Assembly (NCBI GenBank): GCA_019636035.1
Contig: JAHBYI010000001.1
Span: 737,508-801,507 of the forward strand
Direction of reading: 5' to 3'
Length of the DNA: 64,000 nt
From: Candidatus Paracaedibacteraceae bacterium
GTDB lineage: Bacteria > Pseudomonadota > Alphaproteobacteria > Paracaedibacterales > Paracaedibacteraceae
The notes under the pieces are model-generated. The model saw only the letters and a list, made by a program, of their open reading frames with translations, was not told where the DNA came from and did not search any database. The translations under genes and the position numbers were made by a program. How positions within the stretch are numbered: the stretch's first letter is position 1; every line of letters starts with the position of its first letter. Shown here in pieces: positions 25,567 to 34,444 of this stretch.

Positions 25567-26583
25567 TTAATCCTTTAACTCTGTCAGTGGCCATCGTGGT
25601 CGTGGCTGGAAATTCAAATCGGAGCATTGCCCTCTCATAAGGCGTTCCAATCCGGCCCACGCAATCATCACAGCATTATCTGTACACAATTTCAAGGGAG
25701 GTGCTACAAATTCCTTACCGTAGTCATGGCAAACGCTTGTTAAGGCAGAACGCAAATATTCATTGGCAGCCACACCACCCGCTAAGACAACCGTTTTAAA
25801 ATCAACAGAAACCATCTCGAAGGCCTGTTTTAGACGATCTACCAAACAATCCTTAACAGCTTCTTGAAACCCGGCACACAGATCTGATTTATCTTTATCC
25901 GTTTTAATCTCACCCGCAAGAATGATATTGCGAGCCGCCGTTTTTAATCCGGCAAAAGAAAAATCGCATCCGTCTCGCCCTTTGAGCGGACGAGGCAAAA
26001 GAAACCGTTTTACATCACCTGTTTTGGCCAATCGTTCAACCTGAGGCCCCCCCGGATAATCCAGATCCAGTGACTTTGCAACTTTATCAAACGCTTCCCC
26101 GGCTGCATCATCAATGGTCTTTCCTAAAACTGTATAATCCCCCAGACTTTGAACCATCAAAATTTGACAGTGCCCCCCTGACATCAACATCAACAAATGG
26201 GGAAAATCAACATTATCCGTCAACCGTGCTGTTAAAGCATGACCTTCCAAATGATTGACAGCAATAAAGGGCTTATTCAACGTCGCAGCCATAGCCTTAG
26301 CAACCATAACCCCAACCATGACGCCACCAATCAATCCCGGCCCTGCTGTCACAGCAATAGCATCCACATCAACAAGGCTCATCTGAGCATCTGCAAGAGC
26401 CTTGTTGATAACGGAATCGATGTGAACCAAATGATTGCGCGCAGCAATTTCCGGCACCACACCGCCATAGGGCTGATGATCTTCGATTTGCGCGTGGATG
26501 ACATTCGACAAAATATGCTTATCGCTATTCACAAGAGCAGCAGCCGTTTCATCACAACTGGTTTCAATTCCTAAAACGATCAT
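25567..26583 (-). CDS. tsaD: tRNA N6-adenosine threonylcarbamoyltransferase TsaD
   Basis: 338 aa, ASKHA fold. Markers: VLGIETSCDETAAALV, ITAGPGLIGGVMVG-type sequence, the metal-binding His pair in NHLEGHALTARL, LLMLMSGGHCQI and VLAGGVAANEYLR. TsaD transfers threonylcarbamoyl to A37 of ANN-reading tRNAs together with TsaB, TsaC and TsaE; tsaE is in this window at 56618. First gene of the minus-strand tsaD-gpsA-EVE-ligase series, divergent from the DUF721 gene. Confidence 0.95.
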   Translation of the reverse strand: MIVLGIETSCDETAAALVNSDKHILSNVIHAQIEDHQPYGGVVPEIAARNHLVHIDSVINKALADAQMSLVDVDAIAVTAGPGLIGGVMVGVMVAKAMAATLNKPFIAVNHLEGHALTARLTDNVDFPHLLMLMSGGHCQILMVQSLGDYTVLGKTIDDAAGEAFDKVAKSLDLDYPGGPQVERLAKTGDVKRFLLPRPLKGRDGCDFSFAGLKTAARNIILAGEIKTDKDKSDLCAGFQEAVKDCLVDRLKQAFEMVSVDFKTVVLAGGVAANEYLRSALTSVCHDYGKEFVAPPLKLCTDNAVMIAWAGLERLMRGQCSDLNFQPRPRWPLTELKD

Positions 26584-26643
26584 GGTTATACAGTTAAAAT
26601 AATGATATACGTGGTATTATAATTGTGGCAGATCGAAATTACC

Positions 26644-27108
26644 ATGAAAAACCTAAGAAATATTCTCTCAAGAATCACAACACCCCTTGCTCAAAAACAA
26701 GGTTTTATTCGTGCGTCTATTCTCTTAGATTGGGATATCATTGTCGGTGAAAAATTTGCCGCGTTCTGCCAACCTGAAAAAATTATCTTCCCGCATGAGC
26801 GTCGAACAGGTGGTCGATTAACCTTAAAAACATCCAGTGCATTCGCTCTTGAGATTTCTCATCTGGAACCCCTGATCGTTGAAAAAATAAACCAGTATTT
26901 TGGGTACAAAGCTGTTGATAAACTGCTCATTAAAAATGGCAAAATTACCCCAAAACCTAAAAAGAAACACCCAATACCGACCGTCGATCAAGCGACCCTA
27001 GAGCACCTCGAATCCATAACAGATGACATTCAGGATCCAAAATTAAGACAAACATTGATTGAGCTTGGCAAGGGCGTGTTGTCACAGGCAAATCACCCAA
27101 GGAATTGA
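26644..27108 (+). CDS. DUF721 (DciA-like) protein
   Basis: About 154 aa. The DUF721 pattern is clear: LLDWDIIVGEKFAAFCQPEKI, the GGRLTLKTSSAFALEISHLEP strand region, and INQYFGY. DciA proteins of this family load or support the replicative helicase DnaB in many bacteria. The C-terminal third is basic and then variable. ATG 26644 is favoured over GTG 26623. Its last 16 bp overlap the convergent ATPase gene, which suggests the ATPase cassette was inserted right at its 3' end. Confidence 0.85.
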   Translation: MKNLRNILSRITTPLAQKQGFIRASILLDWDIIVGEKFAAFCQPEKIIFPHERRTGGRLTLKTSSAFALEISHLEPLIVEKINQYFGYKAVDKLLIKNGKITPKPKKKHPIPTVDQATLEHLESITDDIQDPKLRQTLIELGKGVLSQANHPRN

Positions 27109-28520
27109 CTAAAATCAATAATATCAGCAAAAAAATCACGATCAACAAGCTCATCCGTAACACCGTTAACGTGAATTAAAATAGGCCTACACGACGTCCC
27201 TTTAGGGAGAGAAAGAGCATCTAGTTTAGTTTGCACCTCTGCAATAACTGACGTTGAAATTGGGTTTCGAGAGAATTTTATCTCACACAAATATAATCCA
27301 CCAAATTTTGTCTGGATAAGATAATCAATCTGACATCCGGCTTTACGGACTGTTTTTCTTTGAAAATAGGGGTTATCTATTTTTATTTCATCAGCACGCA
27401 AATTCAAAATATCTTTGATCAAATGACGGTTCCGTAAAACCAAATTCTCAAACTGAAGCCCCATCATGGCATCCCAGCCAGATAGGGATGTCACTGACTT
27501 TAACGCAAAAGAACCGGTTTCAATCTGGGGTCTAACTGGTTCAATATACTTGAGGTAAAATCGCAAATAATTATCGCTCAATCGATAGCGACTGAGTTTC
27601 CCCATTCGACCAGTTTTTAGATCCCATGTAAAATCTCGCGAAATAAAACCTGACTTCATCAAATCAGTTAAGTACTCGCTTAAGAATCCGCTTGACTCAA
27701 CGCCGGCCAATGCTGAAATTTCAGTCATTTCACAGCTCTTTTCAGACAACGTTTGAACCATTTTTTTGTAAGTTTTACTTTTCTGAAAGAACAGATCTGA
27801 AAAAATATCTTCAAACTCATTGACCAAAACCCCACCCTTGGAAAAACATAAGTCTTTTATGTTTTCTTCAGCAGATAGACTTGGAATTATTTCCTCTAGA
27901 TATCGCGGGACACCGCCTGTAATCGATAGGATTTTAAATTTCTCATAGGCAGAAATTCTTGACCCAATCCCAGACCAGAATTGATTGCACTCACTTAAAC
28001 TCAGCTCTTCCAAAAGCATTCTGTAAGAAACGCGCCCCATAAATCCAGTGCTCGACAAAATATTTTTTTCAATCCATGCAGAAGCTGATCCACATAAAAA
28101 CAAAATGAGTTCCGGATTTTTCTTAAAATACAAATCCCACGCATTTTTGAGTTTACCTAAGAACTCAGGATCCTTTGACCCCATCCATGAAATCTCGTCA
28201 AACAAAACAATAACGCGACCCTTTTTCAATTTTTCCTTCAAAAGGACAAATAATTTCCCCCAATCATCAGCATAAACTTCTGGCAAATCGGTCTGCTGAG
28301 CAAGTTGACGAGAAAATTCATCACGCTGTGATTGTGCTGTTATCCCTGATGTTGGGGCAATTCCTGAAAATTGGAAAAAAGTATACTCTTTAGCAAATTC
28401 TTCAATCAAACGGCTCTTACCGATACGGCGACGACCTTGAACCACAATCATACTTGATGTTTTCTTTTTCAAAAACTTAGACAAAGTCTTAAGTTCTTGC
28501 TGTCTACCAATAAATTTCAT
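27093..28520 (-). CDS. ATPase_2 / DUF234-type AAA ATPase (paralog 1)
   Basis: 475 aa. N-terminal P-loop ATPase with FIGRQQELKTL, Walker A VVQGRRRIGKSRLIEEF, Walker B VIVLFDEISWM and a sensor LFLCGSASAWIEKNI. A winged-helix-like region follows (about residues 260-310), then DUF234 with LSDNYLRFYLKYI and a C-terminal nuclease-like DYLIQTKFGG-LYLCEIKF. The family is common in archaea and patchy in bacteria; its role is not established. ATG 28520 is preferred, with AGAGG upstream. Two tandem 49-bp inverted repeats lie 18 bp before the start codon. The same protein family starts at 63793, with an array of like architecture. Confidence 0.85.
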   Translation of the reverse strand: MKFIGRQQELKTLSKFLKKKTSSMIVVQGRRRIGKSRLIEEFAKEYTFFQFSGIAPTSGITAQSQRDEFSRQLAQQTDLPEVYADDWGKLFVLLKEKLKKGRVIVLFDEISWMGSKDPEFLGKLKNAWDLYFKKNPELILFLCGSASAWIEKNILSSTGFMGRVSYRMLLEELSLSECNQFWSGIGSRISAYEKFKILSITGGVPRYLEEIIPSLSAEENIKDLCFSKGGVLVNEFEDIFSDLFFQKSKTYKKMVQTLSEKSCEMTEISALAGVESSGFLSEYLTDLMKSGFISRDFTWDLKTGRMGKLSRYRLSDNYLRFYLKYIEPVRPQIETGSFALKSVTSLSGWDAMMGLQFENLVLRNRHLIKDILNLRADEIKIDNPYFQRKTVRKAGCQIDYLIQTKFGGLYLCEIKFSRNPISTSVIAEVQTKLDALSLPKGTSCRPILIHVNGVTDELVDRDFFADIIDFSQFLG

Positions 28521-28538
28521 CACATACCTCTTCTCCAT

Positions 28539-28641
28539 AATTTTACTACGCCAAACGTGCAAATGTCAATTTGCCGTAGTGAAATTTAAGAAATATTTAC
28601 TACGCCAAATGTGCAAATGTCATTTTGTCGTAGTAAAATTT
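28539..28641. repeat. Two-unit tandem inverted-repeat array, 54-bp period (locus 1)
   Basis: Unit 1 spans 28539-28587, unit 2 28593-28641. Each has arms TTTACTACG / CGTAGTAAA (few mismatches) around a 24-nt core containing GCAAATGTCA(A/T)TTTG. It stands directly upstream of the minus-strand ATPase gene. The core is shared with the array at 56451-56602 (14 identical nt, CAAATGTCATTTTG) and the layout with 63645-63748, while the arms differ. Candidate autoregulatory operator or recognition site of the ATPase. Confidence 0.85.
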
Positions 28642-28655
28642 CAACAGAAACGCCC

Positions 28656-28684
28656 TCGACATATTACCCCCAACTCGCTATAGT
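28656..28684 (+). promoter_or_regulatory. Possible sigma70 promoter of ubiE
   Basis: TCGACA (28656-28661), 17-nt spacer, TATAGT (28679-28684), 35 nt before the ubiE start codon. Confidence 0.5.
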
Positions 28685-28718
28685 GAGGTAAATCTCATTC
28701 AGACGACATCTATCCTCC

Positions 28719-29462
28719 ATGATCCAGAATTTTTTTGGGTTCCAAGCGACAACCCCTGAAGATCGCACCCGTCGTGTCCAAGACGTTTTCACAAGCGTTG
28801 CTCAAAAATATGACATTATGAACGATTTAATGAGTCTGGGCATTCATCGCTATTGGAAGAATAATTTTATTGCCCATCTACCGATCAAAGCCTGTGACGA
28901 AATTCTGGATGTCGCTGGTGGTACGGGTGACATTGCTTTTAAAATCTTGGAAACCTATCCTCATTTGGCTCCTCAGGTTACCATTTGCGACCTGACGCCT
29001 AATATGTTGCATGTCGGACAAGAACGCGCCTTGAACAAAGGTATCCTCAAGAATCTAGCGTGGGTTTGTGGTAACGCCGAAGATCTGCCCTTTCCTGATG
29101 AAAGCTTTGATATTTACACCATTTCTTTTGGTATGCGTAACGTCACCAATTTAGACAAAGCTTTGGCCGAAGCTCATCGTGTCTTGAAACCTGGCGGGCG
29201 TTTTGTTTGTCTTGAATTTAGCAAAGTTGACAACCCTATCCTTGAAAAAATTTATGATCGTTATTCCTTTGGAATTCTCCCCCAATTAGGACAATGGGTA
29301 GCTCGCGATCGCGCATCTTATCAATATTTAGTTGAGAGCATTCGAAAATTTCCCGATCAACATACTTTTTCAACCCTTTTAAAAAAGACGGGATTTGTTA
29401 ACGTCCATTGGAAAAATTTCTTAAATGGGGTATCCTGTATTCATAGTGCCCACAAACAATAA
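28719..29462 (+). CDS. ubiE: Ubiquinone/menaquinone C-methyltransferase UbiE
   Basis: 247 aa class I SAM methyltransferase. [23 protein letters not shown] at the start and [13 protein letters not shown] (SAM site), then [13 protein letters not shown] and [14 protein letters not shown] are UbiE-specific. Methylates the quinone ring carbon in ubiquinone synthesis. The usual alphaproteobacterial neighbour ubiB is absent; dut follows instead. Confidence 0.93.
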   Translation: MIQNFFGFQATTPEDRTRRVQDVFTSVAQKYDIMNDLMSLGIHRYWKNNFIAHLPIKACDEILDVAGGTGDIAFKILETYPHLAPQVTICDLTPNMLHVGQERALNKGILKNLAWVCGNAEDLPFPDESFDIYTISFGMRNVTNLDKALAEAHRVLKPGGRFVCLEFSKVDNPILEKIYDRYSFGILPQLGQWVARDRASYQYLVESIRKFPDQHTFSTLLKKTGFVNVHWKNFLNGVSCIHSAHKQ

Positions 29463-29469
29463 ATCAACA

Positions 29470-29952
29470 ATGCCCACCACAGCTTTAACCTTAAACAATC
29501 ATGATCTAACCGTTGATCTGCACCAACTCCCCCACGGACAAGACTTACCGTTGCCATCCTATGGCACAGAACAAAGTGCAGGGTTAGACCTGTACGCAGC
29601 TCTTGATGACGCTGTCACTCTTAACCCCGGTGAGATTAAATTGATTCCATCAGGCATTGCCATTGCCTTACCTGTCGGGTTTGAGGCTCAAGTACGTTCT
29701 CGATCCGGCCTCGCCCTCAAGAATGGTGTGATTGTTCTCAATGCTCCCGGCACGATTGATGCCGATTATCGCGGAGAAATCATGGGAATTATGATCAATT
29801 TATCCCAAGAACCCTTTACAATCACACGCGGCACACGCTTTGCCCAGATGGTTATCGCTCACCATGAACGCGTCACTTGGAATAAAGTCGACGGCCTCGA
29901 GGCAACAGTCCGCGGATCAGGAGGATTTGGATCAACAGGAATCAGAGGATAA
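29470..29952 (+). CDS. dut: dUTP diphosphatase
   Basis: 160 aa trimeric dUTPase. Motifs in order: [12 protein letters not shown] (I), [12 protein letters not shown] (II), [14 protein letters not shown] (III), RFAQMVIA (IV) and [10 protein letters not shown] (V, C-terminal). Hydrolyses dUTP to dUMP, keeping uracil out of DNA. ATG 29470 chosen: the frame is open upstream but starts inside ubiE. Confidence 0.95.
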   Translation: MPTTALTLNNHDLTVDLHQLPHGQDLPLPSYGTEQSAGLDLYAALDDAVTLNPGEIKLIPSGIAIALPVGFEAQVRSRSGLALKNGVIVLNAPGTIDADYRGEIMGIMINLSQEPFTITRGTRFAQMVIAHHERVTWNKVDGLEATVRGSGGFGSTGIRG

Positions 29953-29959
29953 AAACAGA

Positions 29960-30430
29960 ATGATCACGTTTTTTCTGTCTGGCATTATCCTTCTAAACTG
30001 TGCCTTTGCTGCGACAGAAAAACTCCCCTTACCGCGGTTTGCTTCCATTCGATCGAACAAAGTCAACGTACATGTTGGCCCTGGGAAAACATACCCCATT
30101 GAATGGACCTATACACGCCAAGGATTACCCGTCGAAATTGTTGCTGAATTTGACACATGGCGGCAAATCAAAGATAAAGACGGTGCGACAAGCTGGGTTC
30201 ACAAAAGCCTTCTCTCAGGCAAACGAACAGCCATGATCAAAGAAAGACGGCATCGTATTCGCTCAAAACCAAACAAAGGTGCTCGTGTTGTTGCTTTCCT
30301 AGAACCTGATGTGATTGTTAAAATCAAGAAATGTGATGCTGAGTGGTGTCAAATCGATGTAAATGGCCATACAGGATGGTTAAAGAAGATTAAACTATGG
30401 GGCGTTTATCCCCATGAAGAAAAAATGTAA
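29960..30430 (+). CDS. Secreted protein with two bacterial SH3 domains
   Basis: 156 aa. Signal peptide (FFLSGIILLNCAFA) then two SH3_4-type repeats: VNVHVGPGKTYPIEWTY ... WRQIKDKDGATSWVH and IRSKPNKGARVVAFLEP ... WCQIDVNGHTGWL. Such periplasmic SH3b proteins of alphaproteobacteria are thought to bind cell wall or act in envelope quality control; no enzyme domain is present. Begins 7 bp after dut. Confidence 0.8.
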   Translation: MITFFLSGIILLNCAFAATEKLPLPRFASIRSNKVNVHVGPGKTYPIEWTYTRQGLPVEIVAEFDTWRQIKDKDGATSWVHKSLLSGKRTAMIKERRHRIRSKPNKGARVVAFLEPDVIVKIKKCDAEWCQIDVNGHTGWLKKIKLWGVYPHEEKM

Positions 30431-30439
30431 TTTTCAGCC

Positions 30440-31189
30440 ATGGAAACCTTGTCCATCATCATCAAGAATTTAACCTATAACGATATTCTGACAGATATAA
30501 ATTTCCAGATTACCAAAGGTAAAATCACCACCATAATAGGCCCCAATGGTGCCGGCAAAACAACACTCCTTAAATTGATCCTTGGCCTGATTTCCCCGAC
30601 ATCAGGTCAAATTCAATACGAAGAGGACATTCGTTTTGGATACCTTCCTCAAAAATTAAAGCTCAACCCCCTCATGCCCCTCACTGTTGAGCGTTTTTTA
30701 CAACTAGCAACACGGCAAAGCAATACCGAATTAAAAGATAAAATCACAAAAGTTTTGCATCAAGTCGGTGGATGTCATCTGAAGTCGCGGTCACTCCACG
30801 TCCTTTCGGGCGGTGAAATGCAACGCGTCCTTTTAGCCCACGCCCTCATGCAATCCCCCGATGTTCTTGTTCTGGATGAACCAGCCCAAGGTGTTGATGT
30901 GATGGGGCAGGCAGAACTCTATAGATTAATTGCCTCCATCCGCGATGAACTCGGCTGTGCTGTCATTTTAGTTTCCCATGATCTGCATTTAGTGATGGCC
31001 GCATCGGATGAAGTGATTTGCCTCAATCACCACGTTTGTTGCTCTGGGGCTCCGTCCGATGTAGCACAACACCCAAGTTATGCCCAACTGTTTGGCTCAA
31101 GATCAGAAGCCTCAAGCTTAGCGGTTTATACCCATCATCACACCCATCGCCACGACGAACCTTGTTCGGGAGGGCACACGCATGATTGA
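30440..31189 (+). CDS. znuC: Zinc ABC transporter ATPase ZnuC-like
   Basis: 249 aa. Walker A IGPNGAGKTTLLKL, signature LSGGEMQRVLLAHAL, Walker B VLVLDEPAQGVD, H-loop LVSHDLHLV. The last ~20 residues are His-rich (HHHTHRHDEP, SGGHTHD), typical of metal transport and likely zinc binding. Overlaps znuB by 8 bp. No znuA (periplasmic binding protein) or zur lies next to it, so those must be elsewhere. Confidence 0.87.
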   Translation: METLSIIIKNLTYNDILTDINFQITKGKITTIIGPNGAGKTTLLKLILGLISPTSGQIQYEEDIRFGYLPQKLKLNPLMPLTVERFLQLATRQSNTELKDKITKVLHQVGGCHLKSRSLHVLSGGEMQRVLLAHALMQSPDVLVLDEPAQGVDVMGQAELYRLIASIRDELGCAVILVSHDLHLVMAASDEVICLNHHVCCSGAPSDVAQHPSYAQLFGSRSEASSLAVYTHHHTHRHDEPCSGGHTHD

Positions 31190-31976
31190 TTTACTCTCCC
31201 AAGATTTTGTTCAACTCGCTCTCATTGCCGGTTGCCTTTTGGCTATTCCCTTGGGGATTCTAGGATGCTTTACCCTCTGGCAACGTATGACATTTTTTGG
31301 CGATGCCATGGGTCATGCTGCCATTTCAGGGGTTGCTTTGGGTACTCTTATAGCCACCAGTCCTGAGTGGGGCGTCTTGATCTCATCTCTTATTGCAGTT
31401 GTTATTTTAGCTTACCATAAGGAATCGTCAAAACTCCCGTTAGATACTTGGTTAGGGGCTGTCTCTTATGGTGGCCTTGCCTTGGGTCTCGTCATTTTAT
31501 CCAAAAACCCTCATCTTCAGATCAACCCCGAGACGATTCTATTCGGAGAGATCTTTGCAACAACCACCAAAGACATTGTTCTTATTGCCGGATGCGCCGG
31601 ATTAACAATCGTTATTTGCGCTTTGGCTTGGCGTTCTCTGCTGGTTGTTAGCATCAATGAAGATCTCGCTCGAGGCAATGATATCAACGTCACCAAAATC
31701 AAGGGAATCCTCTTCTTTTTGATGGCAATCACAACCGCCGTCGCCATCAAAATCGTTGGGGGGTTAATGTTACCTGCTCTCTTAATTTTCCCCGCAGCCA
31801 GCTCAACATGCGCAAAAACGCCTGAGCATATGGTCATCCAATCTGTCGGCATGGCCTTGATCATTTTTATTCTCGGCCTCTTAACATCACTCTTTTTTGA
31901 TCTGCCTTGCGCGCCTAGTATTGTTTTAGTTGGCACAGGCATTCTGATCGCTTCAAAATTAACCTCTTTCAAATAG
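31182..31976 (+). CDS. znuB: Zinc ABC transporter permease ZnuB-like
   Basis: 264 aa ABC-3 family permease with about eight helices; FFGDAMGHAAISGVALG is the family signature and the cytoplasmic loop after it contacts the ATPase. Works with the ATPase encoded immediately upstream to import Zn2+ (Mn2+ is the alternative for this family). The His-rich tail of the partner favours zinc. Confidence 0.87.
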   Translation: MIDLLSQDFVQLALIAGCLLAIPLGILGCFTLWQRMTFFGDAMGHAAISGVALGTLIATSPEWGVLISSLIAVVILAYHKESSKLPLDTWLGAVSYGGLALGLVILSKNPHLQINPETILFGEIFATTTKDIVLIAGCAGLTIVICALAWRSLLVVSINEDLARGNDINVTKIKGILFFLMAITTAVAIKIVGGLMLPALLIFPAASSTCAKTPEHMVIQSVGMALIIFILGLLTSLFFDLPCAPSIVLVGTGILIASKLTSFK

Positions 31977-32030
31977 TTAAAATTGTATTTACACTAATAG
32001 GTAAAGCGATTGAACTTCGAAGGGGACATT

Positions 32031-33101
32031 ATGATTAGAACATCACTGCTTGCATTTTTATTAACCACAGCATCCTTTGCTGAAACAAAAGCAGAGCCAA
32101 AGAAAATGGAGTTGCTTCCATTATCAACAACAGATAATAAAGCAGCAACATCTCAACCAAAAATTGAGGAAATCAAAGCCGAAACTAAGGCTGATGACGC
32201 AAAAAAAGAAGCATCATCAGATGTCAAAGAACCTGCAAAAGTTGAATCTATTTCTGCAGATGGCTCTGTTAAACTTGCTGAGGCAAAACCAGCAGAAACC
32301 GCAACAGAGACAAAACAAGCAGAACCTAAACACGACGACGACAAAGCTTTTGAGGCAAAGGCTGTTGAGCCGGGCGACCTTCCTGCGGGTGATGCCAAAG
32401 TTATTGAAACAAGTGCGCCTTCTTCGTTTTCTACCACGCAACAAGCCGACATTGAAACGCTTGTGTTAAAAGCAATCGAGAAAAACCCGGACGTTTTAGT
32501 CAAGGCGATCCAAAGCTACAGTGAAACCCAACAAAAGGAAGCTTTGAAAAAAGAAGCGGAAAAAATGACAAAATTCAAGGACGACTTGCTAGATGACAAA
32601 ACAGCCGTTGTTGGTGGCAATCCAAATGGTAATGTCAAACTTGTCGTTTTTGCGGATCCTAATTGCCCCCATTGCCGCCATTTCGAAGCAAATTTGAATG
32701 ACGTCAAAGGACTCTATAGCAACCTTAAAGTATATATGCGCCCATGGCCGATTATGGGAAATGAATCTGCCGATACGGTCACAGGACTGATGGCTGCCGC
32801 TAAACAAGGGTACGACAAGTATGAATCTTTAATCATGCGTATCGCAACAAGCAATGAAAAGGTTGATAAGGTTAAATTCTTGAAAATGGCCAAAGAACTT
32901 GGTCTTGATATGAAAAAACTGCAAAAATCCATGGATAGTGATGAAATCCGTAAGGAAATTAAATCAAACCACGAACTTGCTGTAAAAATTGGCCTTGATG
33001 CCACGCCAACAATCATCATGTTTGATGGCGCAGAAACACAAATCCTCATGCCTGGCGACAAAGACTCTCTTAAGAAGTCATTGACCGACGCTAAAGCCTA
33101 A
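32031..33101 (+). CDS. Com1/ScsC-like DsbA-family protein with long charged linker
   Basis: About 356 aa. Signal peptide (MIRTSLLAFLLTTASFA), then ~110 residues of Lys/Glu/Ala-rich low-complexity sequence. A helical segment (IETLVLKAIEKNPDVLVKA) precedes a thioredoxin fold with active site FADPNCPHCRHFEA and cis-Pro loop DATPTII. This layout matches Com1-like and ScsC-like disulfide isomerases/oxidases. ScsC proteins are kept reduced by ScsB, and an ScsB-like reductase is at 16805. The charged linker is unusually long and may span the envelope or bind peptidoglycan. AGGGG precedes the ATG. An intrinsic terminator follows. Confidence 0.82.
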   Translation: MIRTSLLAFLLTTASFAETKAEPKKMELLPLSTTDNKAATSQPKIEEIKAETKADDAKKEASSDVKEPAKVESISADGSVKLAEAKPAETATETKQAEPKHDDDKAFEAKAVEPGDLPAGDAKVIETSAPSSFSTTQQADIETLVLKAIEKNPDVLVKAIQSYSETQQKEALKKEAEKMTKFKDDLLDDKTAVVGGNPNGNVKLVVFADPNCPHCRHFEANLNDVKGLYSNLKVYMRPWPIMGNESADTVTGLMAAAKQGYDKYESLIMRIATSNEKVDKVKFLKMAKELGLDMKKLQKSMDSDEIRKEIKSNHELAVKIGLDATPTIIMFDGAETQILMPGDKDSLKKSLTDAKA

Positions 33102-33116
33102 TCACGGGGTTAGATC

Positions 33117-33158
33117 GAAAAAAACAACGGGTCTCAGGACTCGTTGTTTTTTATTTTG
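33117..33158 (+). terminator. Intrinsic terminator after the DsbA-family gene
   Basis: Stem AAAACAACGGGTC / GACTCGTTGTTTT (one G-C/C mismatch region) around TCAG, followed by TTATTTT. It ends about 55 bp past the stop codon. Confidence 0.8.
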
Positions 33159-33277
33159 TCGCTGAGCCAATTAAAATTTCTATAGAAGGAAACTCAGTGC
33201 CCACTCAAAAACCACGTTAATAGAAAAACCAGACCACGACCAAAAGGGTTCTTTACGAAGTCGCATAACTACCTCCA

Positions 33278-34111
33278 TTACTTCTGTTTTGACTGCTGAA
33301 ATTGGTATAAAATATGATGATCTTTGGCGCGTTGATCTCGATTACAAAATCTGAGAGCTTGTCCTGTTTGGGCATCAATAATCAAAGAACGTACTGCGAC
33401 AGATCCAACCTGTTCCATTTTCTCTAAGTCAGCAAGTTTTTTCCCTTCTAACTTTGATAGATCTCCACCAAAAGCCGATACAGGGTAAAGTTTTTCCGTA
33501 TGGTCATGGAAAAAGAGCAGAACAGATTCTTCGACATCCAAACGGATATCTTGAAAACCTCTTGAATCTAAAGCAGACAACACATTAGATAACACACCTG
33601 ATTTATAGGCCGAAACTAAACTTACAGTTGCAGTTCCACGCTGTGTTATATCAACACGATCTAACAATCGACCCAATTTACCACTTTTAATATTTTCAAG
33701 ATCCATATGAGAGAAATACGTTATCTTTGGCGTCCAAATACTAACGCCAACGCAATCCATCAAACTATGGGTTGCAAAATACTGCCCCGCTTTGGGATTG
33801 TTTAGAATTTTAGCATCACCTTGTGCGACAAAATTGATCTCACCGGATTGAAAAAGGGTAATCGTTTCCGGCAGACTCAACTGCTTGTAGCCAACTTGTT
33901 TCTGAGGAAGATCCTCCATTCCCACAAATCGAACAGCGTCATCGTATCTTGCCTGGGAGCAAATGACCAGATCTTGGCGTACTCTTGTTTCTATCATACC
34001 AACACCCTCAGGGCAGGATGGTAGTGTCCACTGAAAAGAATCTTGTGCAGTCACACCGTCAATCATAAACAAAACGGAACATAAAAACTTAATCATCACT
34101 TGAGTCATCAT
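33278..34111 (-). CDS. Secreted protein of unknown function
   Basis: About 277 aa; family not recognised. A signal peptide (MIKFLCSVLFMIDGVTA) and several Cys residues (PSCPEG, VICSQ, MDCVG, FCNRD) suggest a disulfide-bonded periplasmic or secreted protein. Segments VGYKQLSLPETITLFQSG and INFVAQGDAKI recall periplasmic solute-binding proteins (family 3), with which the length also agrees, but I cannot support it further. Start at ATG 34111 with GTGAGG six nt upstream; others at 34123 and 34096. A short frame overlaps it upstream. Confidence 0.6.
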   Translation of the reverse strand: MMTQVMIKFLCSVLFMIDGVTAQDSFQWTLPSCPEGVGMIETRVRQDLVICSQARYDDAVRFVGMEDLPQKQVGYKQLSLPETITLFQSGEINFVAQGDAKILNNPKAGQYFATHSLMDCVGVSIWTPKITYFSHMDLENIKSGKLGRLLDRVDITQRGTATVSLVSAYKSGVLSNVLSALDSRGFQDIRLDVEESVLLFFHDHTEKLYPVSAFGGDLSKLEGKKLADLEKMEQVGSVAVRSLIIDAQTGQALRFCNRDQRAKDHHILYQFQQSKQK

Positions 34112-34226
34112 TCGCATCCTCACTTATTATTTCTAAGGCAGGGATCAGTCGCTGAATACTATCCAAAACAATCCATTCTTCCACAATACTGCTCGCAAAG
34201 AGATAAGACCAAAGATAGGCAGGCAT
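34089..34226 (-). CDS. Possible small translationally coupled protein (45 aa)
   Basis: From ATG 34226, preceded by AAAGGA at good spacing, the frame encodes MPAYLWSYLFASSIVEEW... and ends in an acidic tail (SEDANDDSSDD). The stop lies 23 bp inside the next gene, which fits coupling. Aromatic N-terminal half, no recognised domain. Could be chance. Confidence 0.35.
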   Translation of the reverse strand: MPAYLWSYLFASSIVEEWIVLDSIQRLIPALEIISEDANDDSSDD

Positions 34227-34444
34227 AACAGTGTCCTTTCGTTGCTGATCCATTCTATCCTTAATGTAGGGATTGCCTCTCCTATTTTCCAACGGTTTTT
34301 GACAGGAGATTTCCGGTGAGTTTTATACCAAAACCAGATTAACTTAGACGAATGATTTTGAGAGCGAGTTCCAACAAAACCGTTTGGATCAGTTACAAAT
34401 GGTTTTTGTATAGCTGTATCAAGGTTAAAGGGAAGGGCTATAGA

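Noticed and set aside
32153..32503. Frames on both strands across the charged linker of the DsbA-family gene
   Set aside because: They mirror the Lys/Glu/Ala repeats and show only low-complexity Ser/Ala or Gln/Lys runs.
33278..34111. CheD-like deamidase or solute-binding protein
   Set aside because: Short resemblances only; no catalytic Cys-His pattern or full binding-protein signature could be traced.
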